This document shows positions 1-12,085 of a stretch of 64,000 nucleotides of DNA, one piece after another (position 1 is the first letter of the stretch; each line of letters starts with the position of its first letter). Position numbers and translations under genes: made by a program. The notes below the pieces were generated by a model. That model worked only from the letters and a program-made list of their open reading frames with translations. It made no database searches and was not told where the DNA came from. This stretch comes from Lycocorax pyrrhopterus obiensis (taxonomy: Eukaryota; Chordata; Aves; Passeriformes; Paradisaeidae): positions 6,225,163 through 6,289,162 of the forward strand of contig JACSVZ010000011.1 in the NCBI GenBank assembly GCA_014706295.1, in the 5' to 3' direction.

Positions 1-999
1 CTCTGGTGCCATGAAACCCTCAGCTGGAGGGATACAGGCAAGTCTAACAACAATAAAATGCTTCCTTTCCTTCCTGCTCCAAACTGTTCACACATTTGGC
101 AGTTTCTGTCTATGCTTCAGTGTAAATGACGCGATTTCCATCTAGCAGTGTAATGCAAGCAGCGATTCTGCAGCCCAGCCTCCCACCTGTGCTGTTGAGG
201 CAGCCATGGAGGGCTTGTGCAGTGATCACAAGCAAGACTTTCACACTTGGGTATACTTGCAAATGTTACAACCCATTCCCTGATTCCATGATTAGTAAAA
301 ATCCTTAAACTCAGTGTGACAGACATCCAAGACAACTCCTGTCAGGTTTGGAGCTAAAAAGGACATGAGGATGGATACTATATTGGCAGTTTTATGAAAT
401 TCTGGATGGTGGTGTTACAATAGGAACTCAGACTCAGCCAACACTACTAAGGAGTGTTTCCCTAAGGAGGAAAGTTTTCTTTCTATAAAATTTCATATAT
501 TCATACACAGACATTATGTACACAGACATGCACCATTTATACCAGTCAATCTCCATCACATTAACCTTTTTATAGGAAGACCTGCAGACAGACTTCCAGC
601 AAAACAGAAGTTCATCAGTAACCGGATGTTATTTTACCAACCCAGTAAAAGTAGCCATCAGCAGAGAAGAGGAAACCTAAAATGGCTTGGAACATCCAGA
701 GATTCACCAAGAGGACAAACAAGCTGGAGAGAGACAAATTTTCCAAGACCTATTTTGCCATCAATACTTGGAGGGGAGTTAAGGATACAGGAAAAGAAAA
801 ATATCCCAAAGTGATTATTCAGCCAAGAGGACTTACGCTCCTAATTGCTCGTGTGCCTTTGAAAGTTCCCTACAGCTCTTTGCATTCAATTTTCTCTTAT
901 TTTGAAGATCAAAACAATGATGCAAAGTGCCCCTATTTAACTTAAGTGCTCTGACAAGGCACACAGACTATTCTTCAGCATTTGTGCTGTACGTAGCCA
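1..999. other. Noncoding stretch, nothing recognised
   Basis: Moderately AT-rich sequence. The short open frames here, the best being 682-945 on the plus strand (87 codons), match no family I recognise and lack convincing splice borders. No repeat, RNA gene or hairpin stands out. Confidence 0.6.
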
Positions 1000-1480
1000 T
1001 CAGAAAATCACATGTTTATTATGCATACAGAGTTCTCGCTTGATTGGAAAGCATTTTCCATATTTTGCAGGGCACCCCAGCTCAGCAGCCAAGAGCACAG
1101 CTCCTCCACGGCAGACGCGGTGCGAATACTCACGGCAAGTCCCGGCAGTGTCCCTGGCTGGCTGCACATTCCAACCCCCGTCCCACAGCCTTATCCCTCT
1201 TCTGAAGCCTGGAGCAGGTGGAAGGACTCTGGAAGGTCCATGCTCTTGGCCTTTTCCTGCCCAATTGCACAAGGTTAATGAGACCTGCAGAGGAATCGCT
1301 GCTGGAGACGGGGCAACACGAGCCTTGCAGAGCATCACATCTGGAGTCCAGAGGCGCTTGCCTCCCCCGTTTGCATTTGCTTCCCACTCCCTCATATGGA
1401 GCAGGATCAGTGATTCTCCTTTGCAAAGAGCTCGAACAAGGACTGTGGAAGAGGAATAAAGGGGAAAGGAGATTTGAAAA
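1000..1480. other. GC-rich islet with chance open frames
   Basis: GC content rises over about 450 bases. Several 88-139 codon frames are open at once on both strands, which is what a GC-rich, stop-poor stretch produces by chance. The translated peptides are not recognised. It is the first of about a dozen similar islets in the window. Confidence 0.5.
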
Positions 1481-1752
1481 TGAAGTCTAGTTATTTTTTA
1501 ATCTCATACCTGAAATTTATAGCATCATTCTCCCCTCTGAATAAACAACTATTCTGTCCCTTCCAATTACAACGCACAAAGCTGACTGCTACATGCAATG
1601 TCAAATTTACACTGGTGCCTTTTATCAGGATTTCCTTTCATATTGCTCTCTAAGCAATGACTTTGTAAGGAGATTAACTGCATTATATGCCACACATTAA
1701 ACAAACCCACATGTATACAACACAGCTTTTAAGAGATTTCTCTTTTCCCCAG
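1481..1752. other. AT-rich spacer
   Basis: Plain AT-rich sequence with no recognised repeat. Its right end is a pyrimidine tract ending in CCCCAG, which forms the left border of the exon-like segment that follows. Confidence 0.4.
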
Positions 1753-1881
1753 GATGGCCCTTCCTATCTTAGAAGGTCTTGGTTTTTAGCACCCTATCCC
1801 TCAAGCACTGGTCCACTACCACCACCACCAGAGAGGAGTTCAAGATACACCCGGTATCCATCAACACTGCCAACAAATCAG
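1753..1881 (+). other. Candidate exon (unrecognised), 129 nt
   Basis: What is seen: a pyrimidine-rich tract (TTTCTCTTTTCCCCAG) ends at 1752, and a donor-like CAG/GTGGAG sits at 1879-1887. The 129 bases between are exactly 43 codons with no stop in the frame starting at 1753. The open frame extends well beyond on both sides (1687-2037). The peptide is rich in Pro, Ser, Arg and Tyr, with a run of four prolines encoded by a (CCA)n stretch near 1818-1830. I do not recognise it. Against it: the donor is only moderate, the frame stays open past the donor so splicing is not required, and no partner exon was found nearby. It could be a real symmetric exon of a long gene, a lncRNA exon or chance. Confidence 0.2.
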
Positions 1882-3634
1882 GTGGAGATAGCTTTATTTT
1901 TCTTATTTCATGGGGAAATTGCTGATCAGCTCTGCTTGTTATCTGAGATAAAGGCAAAAGGAAAAAACGTGGAGACTTACAATAAAGACAAGGCACACAT
2001 TTTCCAACAAAGGCATCTTTTAAAGAGAATTCTTTAGAAAAGTTCATTTAGTTTTTTTCCTTGATACTTGTTCTTTTTCTAAAAGCTATTCTCTCACTAC
2101 AGTTTACAAAACCCAAACTAAACAAAACCTGACAAAAACAAACCACAATCTTCCCAAGTGCCGTGCAACCCACAGCAACATAACTGACAACTTTTTATTC
2201 ATTCAGTGACATAAATTGTGGCCACCATAGATGTTTTCCAAGGGACTATCTAGTTCCTGTAAACACCGTCTTTCAGGAGACTGCTCAGAGTAGCAATTTA
2301 TTTCTGAAATGGATCCCGAAACTCAGGTACTTGGAACATGGGTGGACTCTATCTTCCCATAGACTTACCTGGTACCAGGCAGTGACCCAATGAGAGAACC
2401 TGGGAGGGTGAAGAGCCAGTTCTTCATCCTCAGGTTCCAGGCTGCTTGCTTTGCTTTCCAAGGACTTGGCTGGTTCTTCATATCGGATTGTTCCATTTCA
2501 TGTTTCCCGCTCACACACATAGAGCACTGTCATCTCCCCAAACCCGCAGAACAGGGATGCTGGAGGGGCTGTCTCCCCCTGCCAGGCCCTCCTACCTTCC
2601 CTTGCCTCCTTGCAAGACTGTGGAATGTTCATTCTCTCAGCTTCTTTTGTTATCTACCACATCTCTTCCATCACTTGTAGTGCTTTTCCTGATTTCTATT
2701 GCTCTTTGCCCCATTCTTTTCCTTTACTTTCTGTCCACACCCCTGGCATCCCTGAAAGTTTCGATTTTTCAATTCTCCACCTATCAAAGCTACTCAAACA
2801 AAACACTGGAGGATGACTGACCTTGACTTACAGGTTTTAATTACTATTATTATTACCAATAATAATACTGAGTATTATTACTGAATCAGTTAATGGAAAA
2901 CAGATCAAATATGCTTCTCTTTTTGTAGGGGCCGAAATAATTAAAATGCATGATGTAATTGTCCATACTTTTTCTGTGAAAATAAGAAACCTACATTCAA
3001 CAACTCCATGCTCAGCTGTTTCTCCAGCTGGAAAGATGGAAAAAAGAATTAGAATATCCATTCATTCTCTGAAGAGGAAGCAACCAGTCTTTACACAACA
3101 CAAATTAGTTTATCTAGAACTAATATTTTATATTTAACATAGAAGCTGATCTAAGATCTTGGCTTCATCCAGATGAAAGGCAGGCTGCTTGTATATTGGT
3201 GAGGCAATCCTACTTAAGTAAAACTAGAATTGTGTAGATGGAAACTACTTCTATAGCAGCAAAATTAAGGGAAATAAAAAAACTGAAAAGTCTGAAAGCA
3301 GTCATCAGCCAAACCTTTCTTCAAATGGACATTTTCCAGGTACCAAAATAATGAAAAGGTACCACACATGTGGCCTAAAAAGTTATTGAGGTGAGGCTGT
3401 ACAGTGTTCATATAACCAGAAATATCAAGTTTCCTTCCTCTGGTGTACCCCTCTGGGCTTTAGGCACACAAATGATGGAGTATTTGCACCTGGCAAGAGA
3501 CCAATGAAATGAAAATGTCCCTAAGTTACTAGAGTAACACACACACCTGTAGTAAGAGATTGATTTGCCTTCCAACAGGAGCTATCTATCCTACAATCTC
3601 TATGATCCACAGACTCTCAGAAACAAAATGATGT
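1882..3634. other. AT-rich noncoding stretch
   Basis: No gene recognised. Around 2390-2820 the plus strand is C/T-rich and holds overlapping chance frames of 68-124 codons. At 2846-2880 a (TTA)n/(TAA)n run can fold two ways: a 9-bp stem (2846-2854 with 2858-2866) or a 10-bp stem around G2870 (2860-2869 with 2871-2880). The rest shows nothing recognisable. Confidence 0.5.
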
Positions 3635-4060
3635 TCATTCCTTAAAAAACAGTATTTCAGAGTGTACCATTTGCCCTCTCAGAGGGGCAGGAATGGGACA
3701 CTCATCCGGAGTGGCAGCAGAGATGACATATCTCCAGTGAGGAGGAGCACAGCAAACCCCCTCATTATTCAAATACCCACATGATGCTGGGGACACCAGG
3801 AGCAAGGAGTCACCTTGGCCAGGACCAGCTGCAGAGGCAGCGATGGAGCCTGTGAGCTCCTGCTTGCCCTTTCCAGCCCCATCGTGGGATTCTGCCTCTT
3901 CCCCAGCAGTCCCACGCACAGAGCAAGCACCACTGCAGGTGGCTTCACCACATGGCTTTGCTGTCCTCACACTCACACACTCAGGCGTGCCTGCACACGT
4001 GCTGACACAGGAGCACATATTTCTGATCCTTTCATTTGTTGCAACACTGCATCCATGGTA
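3635..4060. other. GC-rich islet
   Basis: About 400 bases of raised GC with 60-127 codon frames open on both strands, none recognised. A CA-rich patch lies near 3967-4012. Confidence 0.45.
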
Positions 4061-5369
4061 AATACATCCATCCTGCTGCAGTAAATCATCATTTTACAAT
4101 GGATATATACCTATATTATTACTGTAATGCTGATGTACTGAACCATTAGTATAAAAAAGCAAGCAGGTGATAAAAATGATGCAAAGACTCCTATAAAGTA
4201 AGAAACAAAACCCAAACTACTGTAGCAAACATTAGCACTGAGATAAGTAAATTAGCGATTATTCTGGAGATAAATTAGCGGGTAGATAGGAGTAGGTAAA
4301 GTATATGTGGCTGCTTGTATCTTTTCCAGTTGGGAGCTGTGAGCTGCGTCTCCTAGTAGCGTCAGTGCAATAATATGGATGGATATTTAAGACTAGGCTA
4401 TGACCATGACTCTGAGGCAATTGCCTTCCATAGAAGTCAGCACACCAGCAAATTTCATCCTTATTAACTTCGCTGCTTTTATACATCGCACTAATTAAAA
4501 ACCCTACCATAAAAGTTGCTCTCAGACACTTTGCATAGAGTAAATATGCTGTGGGAATCCAGTGTAACTGCAAATTTGCCTCTAAGTAGAAAACAGTCAG
4601 TGACCCTGAAGAGATCGATTTTTAGGCAGCAATACAAGGTATCCATGGAACAGAAAGATTAACTCTTCTCAGCATTTGGAAATATTTCAAGACTCCCAGT
4701 GAAACCAAATCTTCAGAGAAAACATACTCCTGAGTGGCTTTGGAATCCACACCTAATATATGGAGAAACTTTCAAAGCAGGTCATTTATTTGACATAATT
4801 GTGCTAACATCCCTTTAAGCTGTGCAAACCAGAAAGATCATTTCAAAATATTAACTTATTTCTTGCTATCAACAACAATGCAATTAATTCCCCTCAATAA
4901 AGATTGTTTTTGCAAAAGAGCAATAAGGTGCCTCTGCAGGGGGCATCATTATCATTAAATAATCACACCCCAGGAGACGCGAGGCACTGCGCTGCACCAT
5001 GTACATTTTAGCACTCCGGAGTATGATTAGTTTGCGTTAACCACACCCCAGAACAGCTAATTGGGAAAAGACTATAAACCGAGGAGATTTCTGGATTCCT
5101 TTTATTTTTGGAACTGACAGGGAAACCAGGAAGTTTTTAACCAGTCCTGTGGAAAAGGTGGCCAGGTGTGACCTAGCAAGGCACTGTCTCGCTATGGCTG
5201 TCACTGGAGCCCGTAACGCCAGCCTGCCGTGGTAGTGCACATTAATATCTGCATCCTCAAAAAATCACATCAGCCAAACCCCCTGTGTAACAAGGGGTTA
5301 GGTTAGGACTTTGGGATGGTTTGGTGCTTTTCTTATGAAAACCAGACCAGGCCCAGGTGTTCTGCACAG
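4061..5369. other. AT-rich stretch with regulatory-looking core
   Basis: Mostly AT-rich with nothing recognised, except about 4830-5075. There, homeodomain words (CAATTAATT, ATTAAATAAT), two identical CACACCCCAG words of KLF/SP type (4964-4973 and 5042-5051), the palindrome ACTCCGGAGT (5013-5022) and a GTTAAC half-site of HNF1 type (5036-5041) lie together. This resembles a conserved noncoding element, but conservation was not tested. Confidence 0.35.
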
Positions 5370-5503
5370 ATAGAATCATGGAATCATTAAAATTGGAAAA
5401 GACCTCCAAGATCAAGTCCAACATGCAACTGAATACCACCGTATCAGGAAGTGCCAAGTCTACTCACTCTTTGAACACTTCCAGGGACGCTGATTCCACC
5501 ACT
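5370..5503 (-). mobile_element. CR1 LINE, 3'-end fragment
   Basis: The strand shown reads ATAGAATCATGGAATCATT, then TTGGAAAAGACCTCCAAGAT, then AAGTCCAAC, and later GAACACTTCCAGGGACGCTG followed by ATTCCACCACT. This is the reverse complement of the well-known avian CR1 3' region, so the element lies on the minus strand with its 3' end at about 5370. Only about 134 bases remain, typical of CR1 copies truncated at the 5' end during target-primed reverse transcription. It carries no coding capacity for reverse transcriptase. The open frame across it (5357-5602) is a by-product. The subfamily was not determined. Confidence 0.93.
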
Positions 5504-6399
5504 ATTTATATATACACAGAAAAACAGGCACATATTATTTTAATAGAATGGCCGCTTCTTATCTGCTGGATGTTTTATATCATTTTGGACAGTCTGCTGT
5601 GATATTTGGCAAACCTTTGGAAATAGATGGGATTTTTTTAAAATACATACTTCCAGAACATAGATAATTGCTTTGCATGGTTCTGGAGTCCTGAGGACTC
5701 AGTCATTGGGTTTGTTTTTTTTTCAAACCAGTGGTCGTTACCACAGAATGCACCCTGGCAATTAGACACCGCTGCTATGCATGGAAGCTATGACGATTAT
5801 ACTCTAGATTAGTCAATTTTGCCTTGCTGAAAAGAACACGTAAGAAAATTGTGAAAGAATCATCTCACAATTTGGCTGTGAATAAAGCAGAAACCACCTC
5901 ATCATTCTGGAGATGAAATTCAAGCCTGCTTTGACAGCCTCAGGCATGACTTCAAAGGCAACCACACGGGCACAGGGTCAGCACTATGTATCTAGAACCA
6001 TGTGCAAGGGTAAAGCAGCTCAATGACTATCCCAGAGGGGGCCAAGCCTCACTGCTGCAGACCTAGCAGCCCTTTCCTGGGATACTGCAGGCCTCTCCTT
6101 AGTTCCTCAAGATGTAAGGGAAGGGGGGATGCAGGAGAACAGTAACTCCTCAAGGGATGGTGGGGACACCATAGAGATGCCTCCCGCGGGTGTGGAGGGC
6201 ACACACCCAGGACAAGGCCACATGACCAGGGACAAAGAAGATCCCACAGCCACCTGTAGACTGTGAGAAACTATGGCCACAGGAAGTCCCTACAACACCC
6301 AAGCCCTCTGGGGTAGGGTGTGACCCCTAGACCTGTGTAGAGGAGATTAGTGAGCAGCACTTGCTGCTCGTGTTCCTAGCTTGGGCTATCTCTATATTC
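5504..6399. other. Noncoding stretch
   Basis: Unique-looking sequence. 5504-5990 is AT-rich; 6000-6360 is somewhat more GC-rich, with purine-rich patches (6115-6130). No gene or repeat recognised. Confidence 0.5.
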
Positions 6400-7520
6400 A
6401 GTGCTGTTACCCATTTCTTGTCAAAAATTGAAAAAGAGTGAAAATTTTCTGCAACACCTTTAGGTTAGATGCACCAAGAGAGCCCTCTTACCAAAGAGCC
6501 CTCCTCCCTCCTCAGGAGCCAAGAATTTTGCTAGTGTGGGAGTGTCATTAAAGCTGATTTAGCAAAGCTTCTCCCACTTATGGGTCCGGCCAAGTTGAAC
6601 AAAGGCTGTTCAAGAGAATAAAACAAAAATGAGAAAGGAATTAGAGATACAGTAATTCAAATGAAACAAACAACACCATGTGCATGAGCAAGCAATATAC
6701 TTATTGTTAACACAGGTTATTTTATAATCAATATTTAAAGTATTTTATCAGGAGTGTAACTGATACTTCATGACTATGTATGTGCAGCCAGTAAGGTATA
6801 GTTTTATAAATATGAGGGTTATCATAGCGTCCGTGTAGCAAGGCACAGCTGTTTTAAAATTGAAATTCTCAGATTTTATCAGTTATCTCTTTCCACAGGA
6901 TAATGTAACTTTACAATTACTTAGCTCATAAAGAACTAATTTCATTCAGCTTTCAATAAATACTTTCAAAATAGGAGTCTATGGCAAGATTTCTTGAGTG
7001 GTCGAATCATGAACAATAACGGTCATACAGACTTTGAAGGAAAGTCTTGATAATGAGATTAATACCTGCAGGCTTCCCTCACAAAGATTTAGTTTTATAA
7101 GCAATTAATAATAACCTCCTTTTTCTATTTTTTTGTATTACAAAGAAAATAAGTTATTGATTTCAACTGCAAAAATAACTATTTGCATAACATTGTTGAT
7201 TGTATGTTCTACTAGCACAATCAGGATTAATTGAAGCAAAATATTTTATTATTTTTAAATGGGTAAAGATTTTATATATATTAGCATTTGAATCTGATTA
7301 GAACAGCCTGTTTACCAGCACTATTAGGAGCACAGCTCATATTACCATATTCAATCCACACTATGGCATAAAGCCTTCCTGCTGACACCTCTGTACAGAC
7401 TTGTGGGCAGACCTTTGAATGCATTCCTAAATTTTAAATATGATGAGTACTAGCAACTATTGCTCAGCTCTTCTTATATTCTACATACAATGTTCTTAAT
7501 CAAACATTGTGAGTGAAACA
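6400..7520. other. Very AT-rich stretch, enhancer-like
   Basis: No gene. Between about 6840 and 7340 the sequence is rich in homeodomain (TTAATTG, AATTA), POU (ATTTGCAT), SOX (CATTGTT) and FOX-like (TGTTTAC) words. This composition is common in vertebrate conserved noncoding elements. The strongest item, the composite site at 7181-7195, is listed separately. Confidence 0.35.
7181..7195 (-). promoter_or_regulatory. Near-consensus SOX-OCT composite site
   Basis: Read on the minus strand, this is CAATGTTATGCAAAT. The well-known SOX2-OCT4 composite is CATTGTTATGCAAAT, so 14 of 15 positions agree, including the complete octamer ATGCAAAT and correct abutting spacing. The one change lies in the SOX half. 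A separate perfect CATTGTT occurs on the plus strand at 7191-7197, overlapping it. Binding in any cell is not shown. Confidence 0.4.
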
Positions 7521-9000
7521 GCAGACAGTCAGTGATCTATGGGAATTTCGCCACTGATTTCCATTTTATCCACCTGATAAACCCCATTCTTACCTCCATG
7601 CTTGAATGTGGGAGGAAGCTCACCCCGCAGAAGGGCAGCCAGGGCATCTAAGTGCAGTCTATGTAAATTGGTGATGGAGGAAGATCCCCTGCCTTTAGGT
7701 AGTGCTTCTGCTCTGGGGAGTGAAGTGTCAGATGCCACAAGTTTGATAACCTGGATACACCTTTGACCTGCAACAGGGCAAAGCCAAAATTCTGTGATGA
7801 AATAATGTAATTCCCACCATACTTCAACTTTCTCAATTGGGCATATTTCTAAACAGATCACATCTGCTATGAAACCACATCTAAACTTTATTTCACATTT
7901 AAATGGTATGCATGGTTACCTTAAATTAACTGTTTTGTGAGAACAGCTTTTCTGCGAGTACAGTGGTTTCAAATGCAAAACTGAGGCAACCCAGTGATAC
8001 CACTTTTAAGTTGATGAACTAGCCATGCAATATACTCGCTCATTTAAAAATTTATATTCACACTCAGGTTCTCAGTCTGAGTAAATACCAAATTCTTTCT
8101 GGTTCCCAGACTGAAAGACCTTTTTCTGTAGCTTGTTTTTAAAATTAATTCATCATGAACCAAATGACTGACATCACACCGAGCGGGAGCTTTGGTAGCG
8201 CCTTTTCTCATCTGATGCTTCCCTCCAGCCACCAGCAGCCAGACAGCACGTGTGCTTTGCTGGGCCAGGTGTCTGCGAGAAATAAAAGCCATCCTCTGCT
8301 TGAAACAGCAGCACTGGATTGCTGTAGCTGGAAAAAGGGGGAATTCTGCTACATTAGATGTAAATATGGATCACTTCATGTCCATGGTAAGAATTTACCT
8401 CATGATCCCCCACTCAGTCACCATCAGGACATCAGAGCTTGTTTTTTGTCTAGCTGGGTTATGCACAAATTTTGGACTGTCACCAGTTCAGGAGAGGGAT
8501 CTCATCTGATCTGTTTTCTCATGTTTGCTTTCCCTGAACAACTCCCAGCTGAGATAGATGCAATCAGAGACTTAACCAGAGAATTTTCAAATCTTCCCTC
8601 AGCAATTAACATAAAAATTTTTAAAAAGAGTAGGAAAGAGAATCTTGGCAGGGGCAAAAGGGAGTGTTAAGATTCATGGACATTAGGTTTTAAAGATGAG
8701 TACTATTTAGGACCATTTTTTGCCCCAGTATTTGACTGGCTCAACTTGCTAGTAGGAAAAAGAATTTTAAAATCAAACAAGTATAGCAGGTTCTTGAATT
8801 TCAGCTGGTTTGAATTTTTTAAATCTCTGACAGTCTGGCTAGTCATCCAACATGAATTTAAGCAAAATGAAATGACATGGGACCAGTCCACAGGCAGATT
8901 AACTATAGGCACAGAAAGCACAGAGAGAAAAATGCAGCAAGAAATTAAAGGAAAATTCTAAATATCTAATAAATCTGAGAACTTCATAAACATTTTACAC
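7521..9000. other. Noncoding stretch
   Basis: Frames of 110 codons (7529-7861, minus) and 171 codons (8155-8670, plus) are open, but their peptides belong to no family I recognise. They are probably chance. No repeat recognised. Confidence 0.45.
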
Positions 9001-11200
9001 AGAAGAAAGAAACAAAATATGGCAACTAAATTATGCATTCAGAATCGTATGCTTAACTGGGATACTTCACACTTGGATTTTGGTGAATGCCGCTTTTAAT
9101 TCCATTGCAGATGTTCGTATTCATAACACGACTATGCCCAAATTTAGCCAGTATCAAACTGCTTTTATATGTATACTACAAATACCAAATGCCTGCAAAA
9201 GAGGCAAGAATTAAAAAGTAGAGAATATAAACTGGACTGTGAAAGAGGAAAAGGAGAATAGATGAAAATCATTTTTAGAAACATCAGTCCTTGGAAAAAT
9301 CACTATTAGCAAATTATCAGTTGCTTCTTCAAATAATAAGACTTTTAATCAATATGCAAAAAAATAATCAATTCCATCTCTCATTTTTTTATCCTTCTTT
9401 CTTTTGCTCTCATATTTTATGTAGAGTAACTCACATTTCTCAGCCCACTGTGTAGCTATGAACTGAAATCAAATATTCAGACAGTAAATGAAGCTGCAGT
9501 TTGTATTTATAATGCTCCTATAACTATGTATATATATATTATACAATCTCAATCTCTGTTAAAAAAAGCAGTTCAATAGAAAGAGATCATTTTATTAAAA
9601 AATCATGAATGCAACTGCACTCATTCAACCTTAGAAATGCTTTGATGGCTTTTCAGCGCTGCAATATATTTAGATGGGAATATGTCATTAATATAAACAG
9701 CAGAATAGAAACTATTAAACTAACACAATTTAAAACTGAGCAAACCTGAGTATTTGATTAAAGTTTTTCTGCATTCTATACACTTGAACAGGTAACATAG
9801 AAGCATAATATTTTTGTTGATTTTTAATTTGTTAGAAGTATTACAATTGAAAAGCTAAATTTTCCAGTAGTTTGTATTTAGAAATTAGAAATCTGGTCCT
9901 GTAGGAACTTTTTTAGTCTTATTTTCCAGGCTATACTCTGAATTTCAAGCGAAGTTTAAGACAGAAAGCAGTAATGATGCACATAATAGGAACCATCTCC
10001 TTTGTTACAAGGCAACACTAAATGTGCTGAGTTTGAGTCAGTGTACATTTGGTAACTTTCAGTGATAAGGACAAAATCCAATTCCATATATACTTAATGC
10101 ATAAAGAATTTTTCAGAAGATTTGCAAATAAAACACTATGGTTAGAAAGGTCATCCATTAATACGTAGTCAAGCCTTTAATGGATGTGTTTATTTTTCTA
10201 GACTGAATAATTAGCTGAGCATTTCTTCCCCCAGAATAACATTGTATTGCATAAATGCAGAGAATTGCTTACTAAAAACAATTTAAATTACACCTCACAC
10301 GCAGCATGTGCAACAACTGTGCTCCTCTCTCTAGGATATTAGGGGTAAATTTTTAAAGCAGTGCACAGAACATAATCTTGTTATTTCCTAACTGGATTTG
10401 CGTGCTTAAGACTCACACACTGCTTTGAAAAATTACCCCTTCAGAAGATTGACCTGGGCAAGGAATGGGAGTTTTAAACCTGGATTGAAGCAGAAGTTGT
10501 AACCCAGCTTGGCAGCAAAGGCTGGCTTAGCAAAACGACTTGCTGTAGTCATACTACTGTTTGAATGGCCAAATTAAAGAAACTAATTCTTATTCTAATC
10601 ACATCCAGTGGAATTCTGATATGCTGACACCCAAAATTATGGCTCTGTCATTAGAAAGAAAATGAGTGGGAATGTTTTGAAATTTTTTCTGTAAATTATG
10701 AAATAGACAGGGGCCTAAATGACAAGATATGACACTTTTGTTTTTTGATTATACAGTTAAAAGTTTTTAGTACTCAGCTTCATTTCAAGGGTGAAATCAC
10801 ATCAGAGTGGATCTAATCCAAATGAAATACCTTTAAGATTCTTACTTCTTCAACTATTAGAGATCTATCATGTCTCCTGCATGAAGCCTCATTTTCCTGT
10901 TAGAACAGATGGGCAAAATTGTCATTAACAGAAACTGACAACTCTAAAACTGAAATATAGATTTAGAAAGAAATCTAATGAATTAAATCAATGTTATTGC
11001 AATGAAAGCCAAAGAAATTAATAGTGATTTGTAAAGTTACCCTCTATTTTAACCTCAGTATATTTTAGTCAGTGTGATTTTACATTCACAATACCTTTTC
11101 AGACTCATTGTTAATGTCTTACTGTGTAATACACTCTTGTCTTAATATATCATCCACTCTTAGGAGAGTAGGACTCTGGGCTCCACTCAACCAGACCAGC
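9001..11200. other. Very AT-rich desert
   Basis: No open frame of 60 codons or more over more than 2 kb and no recognised repeat. A short (TA)n run lies at about 9526-9541. A perfect 10-bp inverted repeat at 10152-10186 is listed separately. Confidence 0.55.
10152..10186. repeat. Inverted repeat (10-bp stem, 15-nt loop)
   Basis: CATCCATTAA at 10152-10161 is perfectly complementary to TTAATGGATG at 10177-10186. Both arms contain a TAATGG homeodomain-type core, so the pair could also serve as two inverted homeodomain sites. The stem is too short for a microRNA precursor. Confidence 0.6.
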
Positions 11201-11940
11201 CTGCAAGATGCTGAGAAACATGACAAATTCAAATTCGGTTGCATTTTCCCCTGTCCTGCAGCACAGAGGCAGTGGCACTAGCCTTTCATGCACTTCTAGA
11301 GCAGACTCCTATGGTTACACATTTCTAATCAAAATTATTTACAAGGACGGATGTGCTCAAAACTCACTTCAAATAAACACTCAGCTTTTTAAAAACCTTC
11401 TTTAAAGCATATGTGTCATTTACTTCCAGGCCTTTAGCTCCAAAATAAAATATTTTCCAGCTAATATTTCTTTCTAGATTTGTGGGGGTGTTTTCTTTTC
11501 ATTTGCATAGTACTACAACAATTAAGATTTTTGATATAGCACATATAAAGCCCTGAACAAGGACAAGTACCTTCACATTGTCCAAGGACACTTTGTTGTG
11601 AAACTATGGAAGCTAGAAGGCAATATATCACATGGTTATAAATTAATTATCAGAGTCAAAAGACTCATCCCAAGTTGCAATGGGAGCAGAAGCAACACAC
11701 CCAAAAGCCCTCCCAGGCTAAACAGCTGCAAACTGTGCTAGTCAGAACTGCTCTCGCCCTGCCCATGCTCACAAAGCTGCACCAGTCTTGGCTTGGACAA
11801 CTTTCTACAAAATAACTGTTTTCCATTTACCCCTTTTTCTTTCTCAGATAGAAGGGTTTATTTTGGTAATCTGCAAGGAAAGAAAAAGCAAATTTCCATA
11901 AAACCCCTTTACTTTTGCATGTACAGGTAGGCAGCTGCAT
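11201..11940. other. Noncoding stretch
   Basis: AT-rich with nothing recognised. An octamer-type word ATTTGCAT lies near 11502-11509. Confidence 0.5.
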
Positions 11941-12085
11941 GGAGCCTCCATTCCTGGAGCATACCTCCCCCAAAAGCCATCTGCACATAGTCCTGAGTAA
12001 CATGGCCAGGGGACCCTACTTGAGCAAGGAGGTTGGACTAGATGACCTTCAGTGGTCCCTACCAACCTTACCTGTTCTGTGATTT
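11941..12085 (+). mobile_element. CR1 LINE, 3'-end fragment
   Basis: The plus strand reads GGAGCCTCCATTCCTGGAGC at the left and TGAGTAACATGG in the middle. It then has GGAGGTTGGACTAGATGACC, TGGTCCCTACCAACCTTACC and TGTTCTGTGATTT at the end. This is the standard CR1 tail in the order expected for a plus-strand copy. About 145 bases remain, so it is strongly 5'-truncated and has no coding capacity. The minus-strand frame at 11844-12065 runs through it and is not a gene. It lies opposite in orientation to the other CR1 copy in the window. Confidence 0.95.

Noticed and set aside
8155..8670. 171-codon plus-strand frame
   Set aside because: Peptide shows no domain, repeat or membrane pattern; no supporting splice borders in phase.
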